Part shown: one piece after another, positions 7,032-14,962 of the stretch
Numbering within the stretch: position 1 is the stretch's first letter
Layout: each line of letters starts with the position of its first letter
Assembly: GCF_017569225.1 (NCBI RefSeq)
Contig: NZ_CP071868.1
Coordinates: 2,046,001-2,110,000 of the forward strand
Direction of reading: 5' to 3'
Origin: Pengzhenrongella sicca
Lineage (GTDB): Bacteria > Actinomycetota > Actinomycetes > Actinomycetales > Cellulomonadaceae
Length of the DNA: 64,000 nt
The notes under the pieces: model-generated
The model's database searches: none
What the model was told of the DNA's origin: nothing
The model's input: the letters and a program-made list of their open reading frames with translations, nothing else
Position numbers and translations under genes: made by a program

Positions 7032-7987
7032 CGCTTCTCCTCCAGGGCCTCGGCCTCGAGCTGCTCCATGACCTCGTCGGCCAGGAGCGAGTCGTCGCCC
7101 AGATCGGTGTCGTGGTGCGCGCCCAGGTAGGCGTCGACGACGGCCTGGTTGGCCATCACCTCCTCGGGCGGGCCCTCCGCCACGATGCGGCCCTCGGCCA
7201 TGACGATGACCCAGTCCGAGATGTGCCGGACCATGTGCATGTCGTGCTCTACGAACAGCACCGTGGTGCCCGTCTCGCGCAGCGCGATGATGTGCCCGAG
7301 CAAGGACTGCGTCAGCGCGGGGTTCACCCCGGCCATCGGCTCGTCGAGCATCACCATCGTGGGCTTGCTCATGAGCGCGCGGGCCATCTCGAGCAGCTTG
7401 CGCTGCCCGCCCGAGAGGCTGCCCGCGAACTCGTCGCGCATGGCGCCGAGCTTGAACCGCTCGAGCAGCTCCTCCGCCTGGACGGTGATCTCCTTCTCGC
7501 GCGCGCGCCACAGCGGCGGGATCAGCGCGGTGAACAGGCTCTCGCCCGGCTGGTGCGTCGCGCCGAGGCGCATGTTCTCGATGACCGTCATGCGGCTCAG
7601 CGCCTTGGTCAGCTGGAAGGTACGCACCATGCCCGAGCGCGCGACCTTCGCCGCGGCCACGCCGGACAGCGACTTACCCTCGAACGTCCAGGTGCCCGTG
7701 CTGGGGTGGTCGAAGCCCGTCAGGAGATTGAACAGCGTCGTCTTGCCGGCCCCGTTCGGGCCGATCAGCGCCGTGATCGCGCCGCGCTGGATCTCGATGT
7801 GGTCGACGTCGACGGCGGTCATCCCGCCGAAGTGCCGGGTCACCGAGTCGGCGACGACGATCGGGTCCGGCTTGCGCACCCCGGGCTCGTGCGCCACGAG
7901 CGCGAGGTCGGCCAGGACGCGATCCTTGCCGGTCGACGTCGTCGCGAACGGCGTCGGCGTGGGAATCGGGTGGCTGTCAGCGGACAT
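7028..7987 (-). CDS. livG: branched-chain amino-acid ABC transporter ATP-binding protein LivG
   Basis: Second ATPase subunit, 319 aa. About 40 extra N-terminal residues (Pro/Thr-rich, then KDRVLADLALVAHEPG) precede the ABC domain. Walker A is GPNGAGKT (76-83), the signature LSGGQRK (191-197), Walker B MVMLDEP (211-217), and the VEHDMHMV switch histidine is present. The LivG-specific C-terminus around GRIVAEGPPEEV is also present. It overlaps livM by 11 nt and livF by 4 nt, indicating translational coupling. Confidence 0.92.
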   Translation of the reverse strand: MSADSHPIPTPTPFATTSTGKDRVLADLALVAHEPGVRKPDPIVVADSVTRHFGGMTAVDVDHIEIQRGAITALIGPNGAGKTTLFNLLTGFDHPSTGTWTFEGKSLSGVAAAKVARSGMVRTFQLTKALSRMTVIENMRLGATHQPGESLFTALIPPLWRAREKEITVQAEELLERFKLGAMRDEFAGSLSGGQRKLLEMARALMSKPTMVMLDEPMAGVNPALTQSLLGHIIALRETGTTVLFVEHDMHMVRHISDWVIVMAEGRIVAEGPPEEVMANQAVVDAYLGAHHDTDLGDDSLLADEVMEQLEAEALEEKR

Positions 7988-8963
7988 TGATGGCCAGCTC
8001 CTTCTTGTCGCCGAGGATGCCTTGCGGCCGGAAGATCACGAGCAGCATCAGCGTGACCCCGACGACGACCCAGCCGAACTGCTCGATCTGCTCGGTCCGC
8101 ATGATCGACTCCGGGACGCCGTCGCGCATGACCGACTTGATCAGCATGAGGCTTGCCCAGAAGATGATCGACCCCAGCACAGGCCCGAACACCGTCGCGG
8201 CGCCGCCGAGCAGCAGCACCGTCCACACGAAGAACGTCATCGGGCGGCCCATCGAGTCGGGCTGGACCGCTCGTGGCAGCACGTAGATGATGCCCGCGAT
8301 CGCGCCGATCACGCCGCCGAGCACGAGCGACTGCATCCTGTAGGCGTAGACGTTCTTGCCGAGCGAGCGGACGGCGTCCTCGTCCTCGCGGATGCCCTTG
8401 AGCACGCGGCCCCACGGGCTGCGCATGAGCAGCCACACGAGCCAGCAGGCGAGCCCGACGACGGCCCACGCCACGATGCGGATCCACCAGCTGTTGGAGG
8501 AGTTGGTTGAGTACTCGAACGGCCCGAGCGCGAAGGTCCCGTCGGCGAACGGCGAGGCGTCCTGGAAGGTGTCCTTGTAGCTGTTGCCGCGCAGCCCCGA
8601 CGACGCCCCCGTGAGGTCGGTCAGCGCCGTCGACCGGCCGACCAGGCGCACGATCTCGGCCGCGGCGATCGTGACGATCGCCAGGTAGTCGCCGCGCAGC
8701 TTGAGCGTGGGGATCCCGAGCAGGAGCGCGAAGATGGCCGAGCAGGCGATCGCCACGAGCACGGCGGCCCACAGCGGCCAGCCGGCGATCGTGGAGATCG
8801 CGAACCCGTAGGCCCCGAGCAGCATGAAGCCGGCCTGGCCCATGTTGAGCAGCCCCGTGAGGCCGAAGTGGATGTTGAGGCCGATCGCCGCGAGGGCGTA
8901 GGCGGCGGTGGTGGGCGCGATGATCTCGCCCGCGACGTTCGTGAGGATCCGGGTCCAGTCCAT
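7977..8963 (-). CDS. livM: branched-chain amino-acid ABC transporter permease LivM
   Basis: Membrane subunit with about 8-9 predicted helices, 328 aa. The BPD_transp_2 signature is visible near the N-terminus (LNIHFGLTGLLNMGQAGFM) and in the central loop (LRGDYLAIVTIAAAEIVRLVG), and the C-terminal QGILGDKKE is typical. It starts 9 nt after livH. A large periplasmic-side loop (about residues 135-175, rich in Ser/Asn/Phe) separates helices. It pairs with LivH to form the channel. Confidence 0.92.
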   Translation of the reverse strand: MDWTRILTNVAGEIIAPTTAAYALAAIGLNIHFGLTGLLNMGQAGFMLLGAYGFAISTIAGWPLWAAVLVAIACSAIFALLLGIPTLKLRGDYLAIVTIAAAEIVRLVGRSTALTDLTGASSGLRGNSYKDTFQDASPFADGTFALGPFEYSTNSSNSWWIRIVAWAVVGLACWLVWLLMRSPWGRVLKGIREDEDAVRSLGKNVYAYRMQSLVLGGVIGAIAGIIYVLPRAVQPDSMGRPMTFFVWTVLLLGGAATVFGPVLGSIIFWASLMLIKSVMRDGVPESIMRTEQIEQFGWVVVGVTLMLLVIFRPQGILGDKKELAINVR

Positions 8964-8972
8964 GACGACTCC

Positions 8973-10382
8973 TTAACCGATTCTCTCGGCGCGGCCGAGG
9001 ATGCCCTGGGGCCGCAGCAGCAGGACCAGGATGAGTATGAGGAGCGCGCCTGCGTAGCGCATGTCGCTCGGGATGACCAGGCTCGACATCTCGACGACGA
9101 GCCCGATGACGAGCGAGCCGACCAGCGCGCCGAATGCCGCGCCGAGCCCGCCGAGCGTCACCGCCGCGAACATCAGCAGCAGCAGCGCGCCGCCCATGTT
9201 CCAGCTGGTCGCGTTCAGGTATAGGCCCATGAGCACCCCGCCGAGGCCGGCGAGGCCGGCCCCCAGGGTCCAGACCATCCGGATGACGCCCTCGACGTTG
9301 ATGCCGGAGGCGGCGGCGAGGGCCGGGTTGTCGGAGACCGCGCGGGTGGCCCGCCCGATCCGGGTCTTCAGCAGGAAGTACGCGACCCCGGCCAGCACGA
9401 GCACGGCGATGATGACCGAGATGAGCGAGTGCAGCGTGACGCGGATCTGCCCGAGCGAGAGCATCGTCGGGTTCTCCGTGACGATGCGCAGCGCGCCGCC
9501 GCCGAAGAAGTACTGGTAGCTGTACTGCAGCGCCATCGACAGCCCGATGGTGACGATCATCTGCTGGGTGGTGCCGACGCGCCGTCGGCGCAGCGGGTGC
9601 CACAGCACCGCGTCCTGGAACCAGCCGCTCGCCGCGGCGATCGCGACGGCGATGATGCCCGACACGAGCAGCGGCAGACCGAGCGTCTGGCAGCCGACGT
9701 AGGCGAGGATCCCGCCGAGCGTGACCTGCTCGCCGTGCGCGAAGTTGCTCAGGCCCGTCGTGCCGTAGATCAGTGACAGCCCGACCGACGCGAGCGCGAG
9801 CAGGATGCCGAAGATGAGGCCGCTCGTCGCCTGCTGGCCCACGCGCAGCCAGCTGACGCCGCCGCCCGACTCGCTGCCGGTGGGGGTGCCGACCGCGGCG
9901 TCGGCGCCCGTGGTGCCATCGGCCGACGTCGCCCCGTCGCTCGGCGCGGGGGCCGCCGTCGGTGCGCCGAGGGGGAACAGCGCGCCCGTGGTGTTGCCGA
10001 CCTCGGCCGTGACGGTGCGCGGGTTCTTGCTCGGATCCCGCAGCGTCTCCCCGGCCGGGAGCGTCGTCTCGTCGAGAGAGACGGTGTACTCGCCCGCCGC
10101 GGTGACGGCCACGGACCACCGCCCGTCGGCGCCCGTCGTGGCGATGTGCTCCCCGTCCGACCCCGCGACGGTCAGGACGATCCCGACCGCGGGCGCACCC
10201 GCCGCCGTCTTGATCGTGCCGTTGATGCAGCCGGTACTCGCGTCGGCCACGCAGACTTGCTCGGCGGCCTGCGCCGCCCCGACCGGCAGGACCGCTCCGG
10301 CGAGGGCGAGCAGTGCGAAGAGGGTCGCGAGCAGCACGCGATGGGCAGTGGGGGAGCGGTCCATGGTCACGGCTTGGCGCAC
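8973..10382 (-). CDS. livH: LivH-type permease with a secreted N-terminal carboxypeptidase-regulatory-like domain
   Basis: First gene of the operon, 469 aa. I start at the GTG at 10382 because GGAGGT lies 5 nt upstream; the frame is open to 10508 but has no such site. The N-terminus has a signal peptide (hydrophobic 17-36, cut near AQA-AEQ). A small beta-sandwich-like domain follows (about 48-135: GCINGTIKTAAGAPAVGIVL, TTGADGRWSVAV), of the carboxypeptidase-regulatory or transthyretin-like type, then a Thr/Gly/Ser-rich linker (136-178). From about 183 the normal LivH permease runs to the end (GLSLIYGTTGLSNFAHGEQV). A standard LivH is about 300 aa, so roughly 180 residues are extra. The fused domain would face outside, where the LivJ receptor docks. 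Confidence 0.9.
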   Translation of the reverse strand: MRQAVTMDRSPTAHRVLLATLFALLALAGAVLPVGAAQAAEQVCVADASTGCINGTIKTAAGAPAVGIVLTVAGSDGEHIATTGADGRWSVAVTAAGEYTVSLDETTLPAGETLRDPSKNPRTVTAEVGNTTGALFPLGAPTAAPAPSDGATSADGTTGADAAVGTPTGSESGGGVSWLRVGQQATSGLIFGILLALASVGLSLIYGTTGLSNFAHGEQVTLGGILAYVGCQTLGLPLLVSGIIAVAIAAASGWFQDAVLWHPLRRRRVGTTQQMIVTIGLSMALQYSYQYFFGGGALRIVTENPTMLSLGQIRVTLHSLISVIIAVLVLAGVAYFLLKTRIGRATRAVSDNPALAAASGINVEGVIRMVWTLGAGLAGLGGVLMGLYLNATSWNMGGALLLLMFAAVTLGGLGAAFGALVGSLVIGLVVEMSSLVIPSDMRYAGALLILILVLLLRPQGILGRAERIG

Positions 10383-10474
10383 CTGGGACCTCCATCCAGT
10401 CGGGATCGTGTCAAATGGGACAACGGAACCTCGCTCGCCGGGCACGGGCTGGAGCCGACGAGCGATGTGGGTGG

Positions 10475-10513
10475 AGAATAGGGAACGAATGTGTCGTGAA
10501 TATGTCATGACAC
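10475..10513 (-). promoter_or_regulatory. livH upstream promoter candidate and operator-like dyad
   Basis: On the minus strand TATTCT (10475-10480) could be a -10 box about 100 nt before livH. Next to it is a dyad, GTGTCGTGA-ATATG-TCATGACAC (10491-10513), matching at 8 of 9 arm positions and containing the perfect palindrome TGTCATGACA. The position near a -35 suits a repressor or activator site. The remainder of the 330-nt gap 10383-10712 shows no gene I can support. Confidence 0.4.
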
Positions 10514-10712
10514 GCGGAACGCGTGCTGGGCATGGGTCCAGGTGTCACCTGATGGGGTGATGACCGGGAGGTGTCCGGCGGGTTTAGGGTCGACTACTAA
10601 CGAAGCTCGGCTTCGGTGCACTCGATGAAGTGCTGCCATCGGGGGTGGCGTGTGCGGTTGGCTGCAGCAGCGGCCCCGTCGCCACCCCTCCGCTCGAGGG
10701 AGGCCCGTCGCG

Positions 10713-11441
10713 TTGCGTCCAGGTGTACAGGTGAGGCCCGTCGCCCCGGCCGATCTCGAAGGCCTGGTCGAGCTGTGCCTGACCGCGCGCGCCGAGTCGA
10801 CGGTCGGCGCCCAGCTGTGCAGCGCCGACGGCGACCGGCTCCGGGTCCAGCTCGGCACGCTGCTCGCCGTCCAGGGCGGGCAGGCGCTCGTCGGCCTGCT
10901 GGACGGCGAGCTCGCGGGCCTGCTGCTCGGCCGCGTCGTCGGGCCTGGGCCGTTCACCGACGACGTGAGCCTGCATGTGGAAGCGCTCTACGTGCGCCCC
11001 AGCACCCGCCGGCGCGGGCTCGGGCACGCGCTGCTCGGCGGGGCGCTCACGCTCGCCGAGGAGGCCGGGGCGAGCGAGCTCTACGCGGTGCACCTGCCGG
11101 GCGCGCGGGGCGTGCAGCGCTTCTTCGCGCGGCTCGGGTTCGCGCCCGCCGCGGCACACCGCGTGGTGGCGACCAGCACGCTGCAGCGCCGGCTCGCGGG
11201 CGAGCACGTCCGGCCGGGCGGCGGCCGCCGCGGCGCGCACGGCCTCGAGGACCTCATCGCGCGGCGCCGGCAGGTGCGCAGCGAGACGCAGAGCGGCCCC
11301 GTCGACCTGCGCGAGCTGCACGGCACCGACGTGCCGGCGGCCGGCCGCGGTCAGGGCACGGGGCGCTCGTCGATCAGCAGGCAGGTCAGCCGCGCGGTGG
11401 CGAGCCGCCGCGACGCGGAGTCCTCGAGCACGATCTCGTAG
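10713..11441 (+). CDS. GNAT family N-acetyltransferase
   Basis: Acetyl-CoA dependent acetyltransferase of unknown substrate. The TTG at 10713 has GGGAGG 9 nt upstream; a GTG at 10731 is the alternative, and the domain begins just after it (VRPVAPADLEGLVELC). Acetyl-CoA motif A is VEALYVRPSTRRRGLGHALL (R-R-x-G-x-G/A). The C-terminal motif, RFFARLGFAPA, is typical. After about residue 160 the sequence turns Arg/Gly-rich, and the last 91 nt run antisense through the end of the thioesterase gene. A shorter ancestral product that lost its stop is possible. Confidence 0.75.
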   Translation: MRPGVQVRPVAPADLEGLVELCLTARAESTVGAQLCSADGDRLRVQLGTLLAVQGGQALVGLLDGELAGLLLGRVVGPGPFTDDVSLHVEALYVRPSTRRRGLGHALLGGALTLAEEAGASELYAVHLPGARGVQRFFARLGFAPAAAHRVVATSTLQRRLAGEHVRPGGGRRGAHGLEDLIARRRQVRSETQSGPVDLRELHGTDVPAAGRGQGTGRSSISRQVSRAVASRRDAESSSTIS

Positions 11442-11782
11442 CTCGCGGACGACCGCCCCAGGTGTAGCGCGGTCGCCGTCCCGGTGACCAGGCCGCTGCG
11501 GGCGGACCGGTGGTGGGTCGCGCTGACCTCGATGCCGACGGCGATCCGCCCTGCACCCGCGTGGGCCATTGCCGCGAGCGAGCCGAGCGTCTCGGCGAGC
11601 ACGACGGACGCGCCGCCGTGCAGCAGCCCGTGCGGCTGCGTGTTCCCCGCGACGGGCATCGTCCCGACTGCGCGGCCTGCGGTCAGCTCGAGCACCTCAA
11701 TGCCCATCCGCTCGATGAGGGTCCCGGCGAGCTGCTCGCGCAGCACCGCCGCGAGGGGGCCGGAGATCGGGCTGTCGGTCAT
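11351..11782 (-). CDS. PaaI-type hotdog-fold thioesterase
   Basis: Acyl-CoA thioesterase of the PaaI/YbdB (4HBT) type, 143 aa from the ATG at 11782. The diagnostic stretch is NTQPHGLLHGGASVVLAETLGS (about 48-69), with the HGG turn and the Glu-containing helix. A second hotdog strand motif, GIEVSATHHRSARSGLVTG, follows. It is divergent from polA with only 19 nt between start codons, and its 3' end overlaps the end of the GNAT gene by 91 nt on the other strand. In-frame sequence upstream of 11782 is antisense to polA and is not used. Substrate unknown. Confidence 0.87.
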   Translation of the reverse strand: MTDSPISGPLAAVLREQLAGTLIERMGIEVLELTAGRAVGTMPVAGNTQPHGLLHGGASVVLAETLGSLAAMAHAGAGRIAVGIEVSATHHRSARSGLVTGTATALHLGRSSASYEIVLEDSASRRLATARLTCLLIDERPVP

Positions 11783-11788
11783 GGCAGA

Positions 11789-11794
11789 TAGGTT
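11789..11794 (+). promoter_or_regulatory. leaderless-type -10 box of polA
   Basis: TAGGTT sits exactly 7 nt before the GTG at 11802 and overlaps the upstream region of the divergent thioesterase gene. Confidence 0.6.
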
Positions 11795-11801
11795 GGCATG
11801 C

Positions 11802-14516
11802 GTGAGCACGAATACCCCGACCGACGCGCGCCCCGACGCCTCCGCACCCCGCCTGCTGCTGATCGACGGGCACTCGATGGCGTACCGGGCGTTCTTCGCC
11901 CTGCCGGTCGACAAGTTCTCGACCTCAACGGGCCAGCCGACCAACGCGGTCTACGGCTTCGTGTCGATGCTCGCCAACCTCCTGCGGGACGAGGCGCCGA
12001 CGCACGTCGCCGTGGCGTTCGACGCGGGCCGCACGACGTTCCGCACCGAGGTCTACCCCGAGTACAAGGGCACGCGGGACGCGACGCCCGAGCCGTTCAA
12101 GGGGCAGGTGCCCCTGATCATGGAGATCCTCGAGACGATGCGGGTCCCGGTCATCGAGAAGATCAACTTCGAGGCCGACGACGTGCTCGCCACGCTCTCG
12201 GTGCAGGCCCGCGCCGCCGGCATGCACGTGCTCATCTGCACGGGGGACCGGGACGCTTTGCAGCTCGTCAACGACGAGGTCACCGTGCTCTACCCCGTGA
12301 AGGGCGTGTCCGACCTGGCCCGCATGACGCCGGCCGCGGTGCAGGCGAAGTACGGCGTGCCGCCCGAGCGCTACCCCGACATCGCGGCGCTCGTCGGCGA
12401 GACGAGCGACAACCTGCCGGGCATCCCCGGCGTCGGACCGAAGACGGCCGCGAAGTGGATCCACACCTACGGCGGGCTCGAGGGCATCGTCGCGAGCGCC
12501 GACTCGGTGCCGGGCAAGGCGGGGGAGTCGCTGCGCGCCCACCTGGACCAGGTGCTGCTCAACCGCCAGCTCAACCGCCTGCTCGTCGACATCGAGCTGC
12601 CGCTCGGCCCGGAGGACCTCGAGGCGCGGCCGTGGGACCGCGAGGCGATGCAGACGGTGTTCGACTCGCTGCAGTTCCGCGTGCTGCGCGAGCGCCTGTT
12701 CGCGATGGTCCCGCTCGACGACGGCACGGACGACGCGGGCGCGCTCGTCGAGCTGGTCCTGGCGACCCTCGCCGACGGCGCCCTCGGGGCCTGGCTCGAC
12801 GCGCGCGCCGGCCAGCGGCTCGGGCTCGACGTGCGCGGCTCGGGCGCCGCGGCGGGCGGGGACGCGTGGGGCATCGCCATCGCCGACGGCGCAGGCGAGG
12901 CCGCCGTGCTCGACCTCGCCGAGATCCTGCCCGCCGACGAGGCCGCGCTCGCCGCGTGGCTCGCCGACCCCGACGCGGCGAAGGCGGTGCACGCCTCGAA
13001 GGAGGCCTGGCACGCCCTCGCGGGCCGCGGCCTGCCGCTCGCCGGCGTCACCCTCGACACCGAGCTCGCGGCGTACCTGTGCCAGCCGGACCGGCGCGGC
13101 TACGAGCTCGCCGACCTGGCGATCGGCTACCTGCACCGCGAGCTGCGCGTCGACACCGCGGCGGCCGGCGGCCAGGGCGCGCTCGAGCTCGAGCTCGACG
13201 GCTCCGACGAGGCGCAGCGCGCGGCCGTGCGCGCGGCGACCGTGCTCGAGCTCGCGGACGTGCTCACCGGCGAACTGGCGGACCGCGGCGCGGCGGAGCT
13301 GCTCGACGGCCTCGAGCTGCCGCTGGTGGGCGTACTCGCCCGGATGGAGCACACCGGCATCGCGGCGGACGCGGGCTACCTGTCCGGGCTCGAGAAGGAG
13401 TTCGACGCCGCCGTGACCGATGCCGCGGCGGAGGCCTTCGCGGTGATCGAGCGCGAGGTCAACCTCGGCTCGCCCAAGCAGCTCCAGGAGGTGCTGTTCG
13501 ACCAGCTGGGGATGCCGAAGACCAAGAAGATCAAGACCGGCTTCACGACCGACGCCGCCTCGCTCACCGACCTGTTCGCCAAGACCGGGCACCCGTTCCT
13601 GCAGCACCTGCTCGCGCACCGCGACGCGATCCGGCTTCGCCAGACCGTCGAGGGGTTGCTCCGCTCGGTCGCGGACGACGGCCGGATCCACACGAACTTC
13701 CAGCAGACCATCGCGGCCACGGGCCGGCTGTCCTCGACGGACCCCAACCTGCAGAACATCCCGATCCGCACCGAGGCGGGCCGCCAGATCCGGCGCGCGT
13801 TCGTCGTCGGCGCGGGGTACGAGACGCTGCTCACGGCCGACTACAGCCAGATCGAGATGCGGATCATGGCGCACCTGTCCCAGGATGCGGGGCTGATCGA
13901 GGCGTTCCGCACGGGCGAGGACCTGCACAGCTACGTCGGCTCGCGCGTGTTCGGCGTCGCCGTCGACGACGTCACGAGCGCGATGCGGTCCAAGATCAAG
14001 GCGATGTCCTACGGGCTCGCGTACGGGCTCTCGTCGTTCGGGCTGTCCAAGCAGCTGAACATCGAGGTCGGCGAGGCCGCGAAGCTCATGGAGGACTACT
14101 TCTCCCGGTTCGGTGGCGTGCGCACCTACCTGACCGGCGTCGTCGACGAGGCCCGCGCGACCGGCTACACGGCGACCATCCTCGGGCGCCGCCGGTACCT
14201 GCCCGACCTCACCAGCGACAACCGCCAGCGCCGCGACATGGCCGAGCGGATGGCGCTGAACGCCCCGATCCAGGGCAGCGCCGCCGACCTCATCAAGGTC
14301 GCGATGCTCGGCGTGGACCGCGAGCTCACCGCGCGCGGGCTGGGCAGCCGGATGCTGCTCCAGGTCCACGACGAGCTGATCCTGGAGGTCGCCGCGGGCG
14401 AGCGCGCGGAGGTCGAGGAGCTCGTGCGCGCCGAGATGGGCGCCGCGGCCGACCTGCTCGTCCCGCTCGACGTGTCGGTCGGGGGTGGCGCAAGCTGGCA
14501 CGAGGCCGGGCACTGA
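11802..14516 (+). CDS. polA: DNA polymerase I
   Basis: Gap-filling and repair polymerase, 904 aa from the GTG at 11802 (frame open further up but antisense to the thioesterase). It has a 5'-3' exonuclease domain (about 16-300: LLLIDGHSMAYRAFFALP, FEADDVLATL, GIPGVGPKTAAKW), a middle 3'-5' exonuclease-like domain (about 330-520), and the Pol A domain. Polymerase motif A is DYSQIEMRIMAHLSQD, motif B KIKAMSYGLAYGLSSFG, motif C QVHDELILEV. In the middle domain the usual DxE site reads GLDVRGSG, so proofreading residues appear lost, as in many actinobacterial PolA. Together with uvrA, uvrB and uvrC in this window it completes excision repair resynthesis. Confidence 0.97.
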   Translation: MSTNTPTDARPDASAPRLLLIDGHSMAYRAFFALPVDKFSTSTGQPTNAVYGFVSMLANLLRDEAPTHVAVAFDAGRTTFRTEVYPEYKGTRDATPEPFKGQVPLIMEILETMRVPVIEKINFEADDVLATLSVQARAAGMHVLICTGDRDALQLVNDEVTVLYPVKGVSDLARMTPAAVQAKYGVPPERYPDIAALVGETSDNLPGIPGVGPKTAAKWIHTYGGLEGIVASADSVPGKAGESLRAHLDQVLLNRQLNRLLVDIELPLGPEDLEARPWDREAMQTVFDSLQFRVLRERLFAMVPLDDGTDDAGALVELVLATLADGALGAWLDARAGQRLGLDVRGSGAAAGGDAWGIAIADGAGEAAVLDLAEILPADEAALAAWLADPDAAKAVHASKEAWHALAGRGLPLAGVTLDTELAAYLCQPDRRGYELADLAIGYLHRELRVDTAAAGGQGALELELDGSDEAQRAAVRAATVLELADVLTGELADRGAAELLDGLELPLVGVLARMEHTGIAADAGYLSGLEKEFDAAVTDAAAEAFAVIEREVNLGSPKQLQEVLFDQLGMPKTKKIKTGFTTDAASLTDLFAKTGHPFLQHLLAHRDAIRLRQTVEGLLRSVADDGRIHTNFQQTIAATGRLSSTDPNLQNIPIRTEAGRQIRRAFVVGAGYETLLTADYSQIEMRIMAHLSQDAGLIEAFRTGEDLHSYVGSRVFGVAVDDVTSAMRSKIKAMSYGLAYGLSSFGLSKQLNIEVGEAAKLMEDYFSRFGGVRTYLTGVVDEARATGYTATILGRRRYLPDLTSDNRQRRDMAERMALNAPIQGSAADLIKVAMLGVDRELTARGLGSRMLLQVHDELILEVAAGERAEVEELVRAEMGAAADLLVPLDVSVGGGASWHEAGH

Positions 14517-14547
14517 TCACACTGTGGGAGAGATCACGTTTCAGGTG

Positions 14548-14567
14548 TCTCGATAACGAGATATAGG
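14548..14567 (+). promoter_or_regulatory. operator-like palindrome and -10 box before the acetate symporter operon
   Basis: TCTCG-ATAA-CGAGA (14548-14561) is a perfect 5-bp-arm dyad lying between a weak TTCAGG -35 (14540-14545) and TATAGG (14562-14567). That position suits a repressor site. Two direct GATCAC copies flank it upstream. Confidence 0.45.
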
Positions 14568-14620
14568 GCACAGTGGCGGGCAGTGGCAACGAGGCCGCTC
14601 GTCCTGAGTCCGGAGGAAGC

Positions 14621-14962
14621 ATGACCGACCGCACCATGGATCCGCTCCAGCCCGAGACAGACTACGAACGGGTGGAACGTTCGCCCGAGTTCCAGGCCCT
14701 GCGCAGCAGGTTCCGCAGGTTCGTCTTCCCCATGACGGCCCTGTTCCTCGGCTGGTACCTGCTGTACGTGCTGCTGGCCGCCTACGCGCACGACTTCATG
14801 AGCACCACCGTGGTGGGCAACATCAACGTCGGCCTGCTGCTGGGCCTCGGCCAGTTCGTGTCGACCTTCGTCATCACGATGGTCTACGCCAGCTGGGCCA
14901 ACAAGCGCCAGGACCCGATCGCGGACGAGCTGCGCCAGCGCATCGAGGGGCGGGACCTGTGA
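14621..14962 (+). CDS. DUF485 small membrane protein, symporter partner
   Basis: The 113-aa product starts at the ATG at 14621, with GGAGG 4 nt upstream. It has two hydrophobic spans (about 34-55, FPMTALFLGWYLLYVLLAAYA, and about 70-92) and ends with a charged tail (ANKRQDPIADELRQRIEG) typical of DUF485/YjcH. Such genes regularly precede actP-type symporters and are thought to help the carrier, though the mechanism is not settled. Its stop overlaps the next start (GTGA), so the two are coupled. Confidence 0.9.
   Translation: MTDRTMDPLQPETDYERVERSPEFQALRSRFRRFVFPMTALFLGWYLLYVLLAAYAHDFMSTTVVGNINVGLLLGLGQFVSTFVITMVYASWANKRQDPIADELRQRIEGRDL

Noticed and set aside
10505-10957. Minus-strand frame of 150 codons before livH
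   Set aside because: Ser/Pro/Arg-rich with no motif and antisense to the GNAT gene.
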